From Acidisphaera sp035272265 (GTDB lineage Bacteria > Pseudomonadota > Alphaproteobacteria > Acetobacterales > Acetobacteraceae), in the NCBI GenBank assembly GCA_035272265.1, contig DATEQV010000510.1, forward strand, positions 1 to 10,422: 10,422 nucleotides of DNA, read 5' to 3'. The first letter of the stretch is position 1. Every line of letters starts with the position of its first letter. Of this stretch, positions 7,574 through 10,422 are shown piece after piece. Position numbers and translations under genes: made by a program. The notes under the pieces are model-generated. The model was not told where the DNA came from. It saw only the letters and a list, made by a program, of their open reading frames with translations, and ran no database searches.

Positions 7574-7587
7574 GACCAGTTTTGGTC
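7574..7587. promoter_or_regulatory. Short palindrome, possible operator or weak hairpin
   Basis: GACCA GTTT TGGTC is a perfect 5-base inverted repeat with an AT-rich centre in otherwise GC-rich DNA. It lies about 210 bases upstream of maeA and 65 bases past the yciA stop. It could be a regulator site for maeA or a weak 3' hairpin of yciA; chance is also possible for a repeat this short. Confidence 0.25.
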
Positions 7588-7651
7588 GCCGTAAGCGCGA
7601 ATCACGGCCGCTCCCGTTCGAGCGTGCCCGGCGCGCAATCTGCTCCGCTTG

Positions 7652-8044
7652 TCATAGAGGCCGCGGCCGCCCGTTCTCGTCGACGGCCACCATGGTGAAT
7701 TGTGCTTCGGTGACCTTGAGTCTGGCACCCGGAAGTCTCTGCGGGAGTGCCCAGGTCTCGATGTCGTAGATCATCGAACTGCGGCCCACGCGAACGAGGT
7801 GTGCGTAGCAACACACCGCGTCACCGACCTTGACCGGCGCGAGAAATGCAAGCCGGGAGACCGCAGCCGTCACCACCCTGCCGTTCGCCCGGCCGGTCGC
7901 AGCCAGACCGGCCGCGAGGTCCATGAGGGACATGATCCAGCCGCCGAAGATGTCGCCGGACGGATTGGTGTTTTTCGGCATGGCAAGCGTCCGGAGCGCC
8001 AACTCGCCTCGCGGCTCCGATCGCGCTTCGTCGGCTTCTTGCAT
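7652..8044 (-). CDS. yciA: Acyl-CoA thioesterase, YciA-like hotdog fold
   Basis: Hydrolyses acyl-CoA to free acid and CoA; YciA enzymes are broad-range and cytosolic, with hexameric hotdog-fold assemblies. The 130-residue product closely follows Haemophilus/E. coli YciA as I recall them: LALRTLAMPKNTNPSGDIFGGW at about 15-36 (quoted in part: TNPSGDIFGGWIMSLMD, 26-42) with the catalytic Asp42, then GRVVTAAVSRLAFLAPVKVG near 55-74, VCCYAHLVRVGRSS at 77-90 and FTMVAVDENGR at 116-126. The chain ends soon after, a little shorter than some homologues. A TTG 15 codons upstream (8089) would extend it, but the added residues are not part of the family and the ATG at 8044 gives normal length. It has a GGGGA about ten bases upstream. 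It is divergent from the PcfJ-like gene and probably monocistronic. Confidence 0.92.
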   Translation of the reverse strand: MQEADEARSEPRGELALRTLAMPKNTNPSGDIFGGWIMSLMDLAAGLAATGRANGRVVTAAVSRLAFLAPVKVGDAVCCYAHLVRVGRSSMIYDIETWALPQRLPGARLKVTEAQFTMVAVDENGRPRPL

Positions 8045-8188
8045 GGCATCCGTTCCCCGTTCTGCGCTGGATTCCAGTGACGGTGACAATGCCGCGCACG
8101 CCCCGCGTCGTCACGCCCCTACCAGATGGCACAGCTGCAGTGCTCCGAATGCGCGTCTGCGGACTTCGCTGTCGGTGAGGGGGCCGGC

Positions 8189-8194
8189 TAGGCT
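8189..8194 (+). promoter_or_regulatory. Possible -10 element of the PcfJ-like gene
   Basis: TAGGCT on the plus strand, 33 bases before the chosen ATG. The -35 candidate 18 bases upstream (TTCGCT at 8165-8170) is weak. It would give a leader of about 25-30 bases, which fits the nearby GGAGA Shine-Dalgarno. Confidence 0.22.
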
Positions 8195-8227
8195 CGCGGA
8201 CTCCCGAGGCTCAAACCGGAGACCGTG

Positions 8228-9568
8228 ATGGCAGAGCCGCTTCCCGCCTTCCTTTGGGAGCGCGACGCCCTCGTCGAGCACTATGGCGCCCGGCGCTATC
8301 TCTATGGGCGCTGGGATCAGCTGTTCGGTTGCTGGGTGACGGATCGCGACCAGCGCCCGAGGTCGCTGTATCCGTCATGGCCACTCGTGGACGCCTCGGG
8401 GCGGCTTTGCCTGGGGTATTCGAGTGCGTCGTGTCTCGGCACCGACGTGGACGACGTCGACGACGAGTGCCCCGATGCCGGTCCCTTCTGGCGCGACGGC
8501 GTGCAGGCTCCTGCAGACCTCGCGGCGTTGGATTTGCGCTGCACTGCCGAGACGTTGTTCCAGCGCTATGTGGACCTCATCCCGTGCCCGATCAGGACTG
8601 TCGTCGGGCGGTTCGGCGAATGGCAGTGGCTGATCCTGTCCATGATCTGGAGGGAGCAGGCGTTCGCGGATTTTCTGCGCGCTGAACTCGACGGCATCGG
8701 GCCTGGCTTCGTCGCTGCCTGCCTGGCGATGAACGGGGCAGAAAGGCTGACCTCGGCGGAGCGTTCCGGCCTGTGCCGGCGCATCATGTTCGATAAACGC
8801 GAAACGCTGATTCCGGGAGTGGGTGAGACCTGCTCGCCGCGGTCTGCGGTCGCGGTGTTCGGCAAACTGCAGCCGGATGCGTGGCGCGCGCGGACGTGCC
8901 GGGACCTGCTCGCGATCCTGTCCGACAGGAGCAAGGCCAGGATCATATCCCGCGACCACGCCCTGACGCCCGGGACGATTGAGGTGCTGAGGCGGCTTCC
9001 AGGCTGGATCTGCACCGGAAACCTGCCGAGGCTGCTCGATGGGCTCGAGGATGTCGCCGACGTCGAACGTGGGCTCGTCGCTCTCGTCGAACGTGTCGAA
9101 GGTGATGCAGGCGACCTGAGGGACGCCGTCGTGCGCTCCTTGCGACACGTCCGGACCGGCGATCAGCTTGTTTCAAAGATCGAGGACTGGAACACGCGGA
9201 TCGGTGAGATGCGCGGGGTCCCCGCGCCGCCGTTCCCGTCGGCAGGTCCCCTGCGCGCTCTGTCGTCTGCGGGGATGATCCGCGCTGAGGCGCTCCGCAT
9301 GCAGAATTGCATTGTCCACTATCTGCCCGAGGTGATCGCCGGGCGGGTCTACTTCTATCATTGGGACGCGGCCGAGCAGGCCTGTGTCATGTTGACCCGC
9401 ACGAGGTCTCGCGGATGGCGCATGTCGGATTGTCTTGGCATCCGCAACGAGAGCCTCGCCGCTTCGACTGTCGCGCGGATTCGCGCGAGCGTGCGGGCCG
9501 GTTTTCCACCGACGCGACGCCGCCGCCGCAGCAGCCTGTGCAGCGCGCAGCTGACGTTGCCCCTGTAG
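8228..9568 (+). CDS. Uncharacterised protein with C-terminal PcfJ-like domain
   Basis: A 446-residue, apparently soluble protein of unknown function. Residues 1-110 are Trp/Tyr-rich with an acidic patch (TDVDDVDDE). The middle, about 110-320, is mixed and probably helical. The C-terminal part, about 330-425, has the layout of PcfJ-like domains: a short proline segment, a ...RAEALRMQNCIVHY stretch with Met358, Cys361 and Tyr365, then EVIAGRVYFYHWD, CVMLTR, GWRMSDCLG, GIRN at 404-407, and a final helix ending in an Arg-run. PcfJ itself comes from a conjugative plasmid, but its role there is not well defined and the match here is by pattern only. No signal peptide or membrane helix is seen. ATG 8228 is chosen over GTG 8225 because GGAGA lies at better spacing. 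The gene stands alone, divergent from yciA and convergent with the monooxygenase gene. Confidence 0.75.
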   Translation: MAEPLPAFLWERDALVEHYGARRYLYGRWDQLFGCWVTDRDQRPRSLYPSWPLVDASGRLCLGYSSASCLGTDVDDVDDECPDAGPFWRDGVQAPADLAALDLRCTAETLFQRYVDLIPCPIRTVVGRFGEWQWLILSMIWREQAFADFLRAELDGIGPGFVAACLAMNGAERLTSAERSGLCRRIMFDKRETLIPGVGETCSPRSAVAVFGKLQPDAWRARTCRDLLAILSDRSKARIISRDHALTPGTIEVLRRLPGWICTGNLPRLLDGLEDVADVERGLVALVERVEGDAGDLRDAVVRSLRHVRTGDQLVSKIEDWNTRIGEMRGVPAPPFPSAGPLRALSSAGMIRAEALRMQNCIVHYLPEVIAGRVYFYHWDAAEQACVMLTRTRSRGWRMSDCLGIRNESLAASTVARIRASVRAGFPPTRRRRRSSLCSAQLTLPL

Positions 9569-9627
9569 CGTCATGGCTCCGCGTTACTCTGCGTTGTGGT
9601 GCGCGCCGTGCGGCTGGACAACGCCGG

Positions 9628-9652
9628 CTCGGACCGGTGCCTTCGGCCCGAG
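9628..9652. terminator. Hairpin between convergent genes, possible bidirectional terminator
   Basis: CTCGGACCG (9628-9636) pairs with CGGCCCGAG (9644-9652) with one mismatch and a 7-base loop. It lies 60 bases past the PcfJ-like stop and 20 bases past the stop of the minus-strand monooxygenase gene, where a terminator for both would be expected. No T-tract follows on either strand, so classical intrinsic termination is not supported. Confidence 0.3.
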
Positions 9653-9671
9653 CGCGACGGTGAGAACGATG

Positions 9672-10422
9672 CTACAGGCCGCGAACCCCTGCGCGAGCGA
9701 CACTGTCTCGCACGCCGGCGAGCCCGGCCGGCGCCTGACCGAGTGGTGACGCCCCGCCGCCGGGACCTGCGCTGCGAGGACGGTCTGCCTGAATGGTCTG
9801 GCCACCAGGCGTGAGCCCGAGTGCCGCGAACAACTTCGCGACGGCGGCTTTCACCTCCGCGCCTGGCACGAGCGCGTAGACGAATTTGTCAGGCCGGATG
9901 ATCGCGACGTGACCGTCGCTTGCTCCAGCGGACCGCAGCCAGGCGACGGCTTCGCCGATGAACTCCTCGATCTCTACGAGCGTCTCGGTACCTTCGCGAA
10001 CCACACGCGCCGAGGCATTTCCACCTGTCGCGTAGGCCGCCTGCGGTCGGCCGGCGAACGGATACAGCGCGACATAGCTCGCGCCCAGCCGGTCCAGCCC
10101 GGCCAGGGTCGCGGCGTCGAGGCCGGCGCGCGGATCCGATGCCAGGCCGATCAGCGCGAAATTGTCGCCGATCATGTCGTCGAGCAGACGGAGCCGGCCG
10201 TCGAAGGTCCGCACCGTCGGCTGCGGGATCAGCTTGCCCTCGACGCTCCTGCGCGATTTGCGCGGCAGGCCGAGATAACGGCCGTCGTGGTAGGCGGGCC
10301 GCGGGACGAACCGGCCCTCGCGAAGCCAGCGGCCGAGCCTGGGCGTCGCCAGCGCCGCTCGCAAGGCGATGTTGCGCAGCCTGGCCTTCATCGGGTTCGG
10401 CATCGAGACGAACTGTTTGTTC
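9672..10422 (-). CDS. FAD-dependent aromatic monooxygenase, MhpA-like (C-terminal part, runs off the window)
   Basis: C-terminal 249 residues of a flavin hydroxylase of the MhpA/PheA family, whose members hydroxylate phenolic acids such as 3-(3-hydroxyphenyl)propionate using NAD(P)H and oxygen. The visible part holds the linker and the thioredoxin-like C-terminal domain: GKLIPQPTVRTFDGR, then LLDDMIGDNFALIGL, and the late motif HVAIIRPDKFVYALVP. The FAD-binding N-terminal half lies right of the window. An internal ATG at 10403 is not the start: the frame stays open to the edge (NKQFVS precedes it) and the homology begins mid-family. The last 40 or so residues, after LFAALGLTPGG, are Gly/Ala/Pro/Arg-rich and do not resemble the family; they may be a read-through or frameshifted tail. 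The substrate cannot be set from this portion. Confidence 0.82.
   Translation of the reverse strand, partial: NKQFVSMPNPMKARLRNIALRAALATPRLGRWLREGRFVPRPAYHDGRYLGLPRKSRRSVEGKLIPQPTVRTFDGRLRLLDDMIGDNFALIGLASDPRAGLDAATLAGLDRLGASYVALYPFAGRPQAAYATGGNASARVVREGTETLVEIEEFIGEAVAWLRSAGASDGHVAIIRPDKFVYALVPGAEVKAAVAKLFAALGLTPGGQTIQADRPRSAGPGGGASPLGQAPAGLAGVRDSVARAGVRGL

Larger units (their letters stand above)
7365..7651. other. maeA leader region
   Basis: These 287 bases between the yciA stop and the maeA start hold no gene I can support. On the minus strand they end with the maeA Shine-Dalgarno. They contain two inverted repeats, annotated separately, and a TAGGGT hexamer (7533-7538, minus strand) that might be a -10 element, though no good -35 partner lies at 17 or 18 bases. 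Confidence 0.5.

Noticed and set aside
8045..8089. A TTG start giving a 15-residue longer YciA
   Set aside because: The extra residues are not part of the family, and the ATG at 8044 gives the normal length.
9584..9805. A 73-codon minus-strand frame as an independent small gene
   Set aside because: It overlaps the monooxygenase 3' end, has no clear ribosome binding site and no recognisable product; its high third-position GC is used only as a hint of a frameshift.
8228..10422. A mobile element or defence island around the PcfJ-like gene
   Set aside because: No integrase, transposase, tRNA end, direct repeats or partner genes are visible; both neighbours are ordinary metabolic genes.
1..10422. 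CRISPR array, tRNA or rRNA
   Set aside because: No regularly spaced repeats, and no cloverleaf or conserved rRNA segments were seen on either strand.

Overview
The window is GC-rich throughout, with Shine-Dalgarno sequences of GGAGG type and densely packed genes. A palindromic intergenic repeat of the CGTCATTGCGAG...CTCGCAATGACG kind, common in Bradyrhizobium, Rhodopseudomonas and relatives, sits at 322-417. Together with the protein families this suggests a chromosome of a Bradyrhizobium-like or other hyphomicrobial alphaproteobacterium. The genus is an inference from style and repeat, not from a marker gene.

Layout, left to right. 1-420 carries no recognisable gene; it holds a small terminator-like hairpin near 130-151 and the palindromic repeat, which ends 3 bases from the stop codon of the next gene. 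421-2648 (minus strand) is a tight two-gene sugar-acid operon: an MFS anion-symporter-type permease followed after 2 bases by 2-keto-3-deoxygluconate kinase (kdgK). 2649-2879 is the permease leader. 2880-7364 (minus strand) is a probable three-gene operon in transcription order maeA (malic enzyme), fumC (class II fumarase), thrE (threonine/serine exporter family). 7365-7651 is the maeA leader, with two inverted repeats. 7652-8044 (minus strand) is a YciA-like acyl-CoA thioesterase. 8045-8227 is a divergent intergenic region. 8228-9568 (plus strand) is an uncharacterised protein with a PcfJ-like C-terminal domain. 9672-10422 (minus strand, running off the right edge) is the C-terminal part of an MhpA-like FAD-dependent aromatic monooxygenase.

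How the genes work together. The permease and kinase would import a sugar acid (KDG, 2-ketogluconate or a hexuronate-related compound) and produce 2-keto-3-deoxy-6-phosphogluconate for the Entner-Doudoroff aldolase, which is not in the window. FumC and MaeA form a fumarate to malate to pyruvate path, suited to growth on C4-dicarboxylates or aromatic breakdown products that end in fumarate. The ThrE-family exporter in the same transcription unit is less easily explained. The thioesterase and the hydroxylase are generic catabolic genes.

Most of the window is ordinary metabolism. The one gene of unknown biology is the PcfJ-like protein at 8228-9568, which stands alone with no sign of a phage, plasmid or defence island around it. 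I see no CRISPR array, tRNA, rRNA, transposase or complete mobile element.
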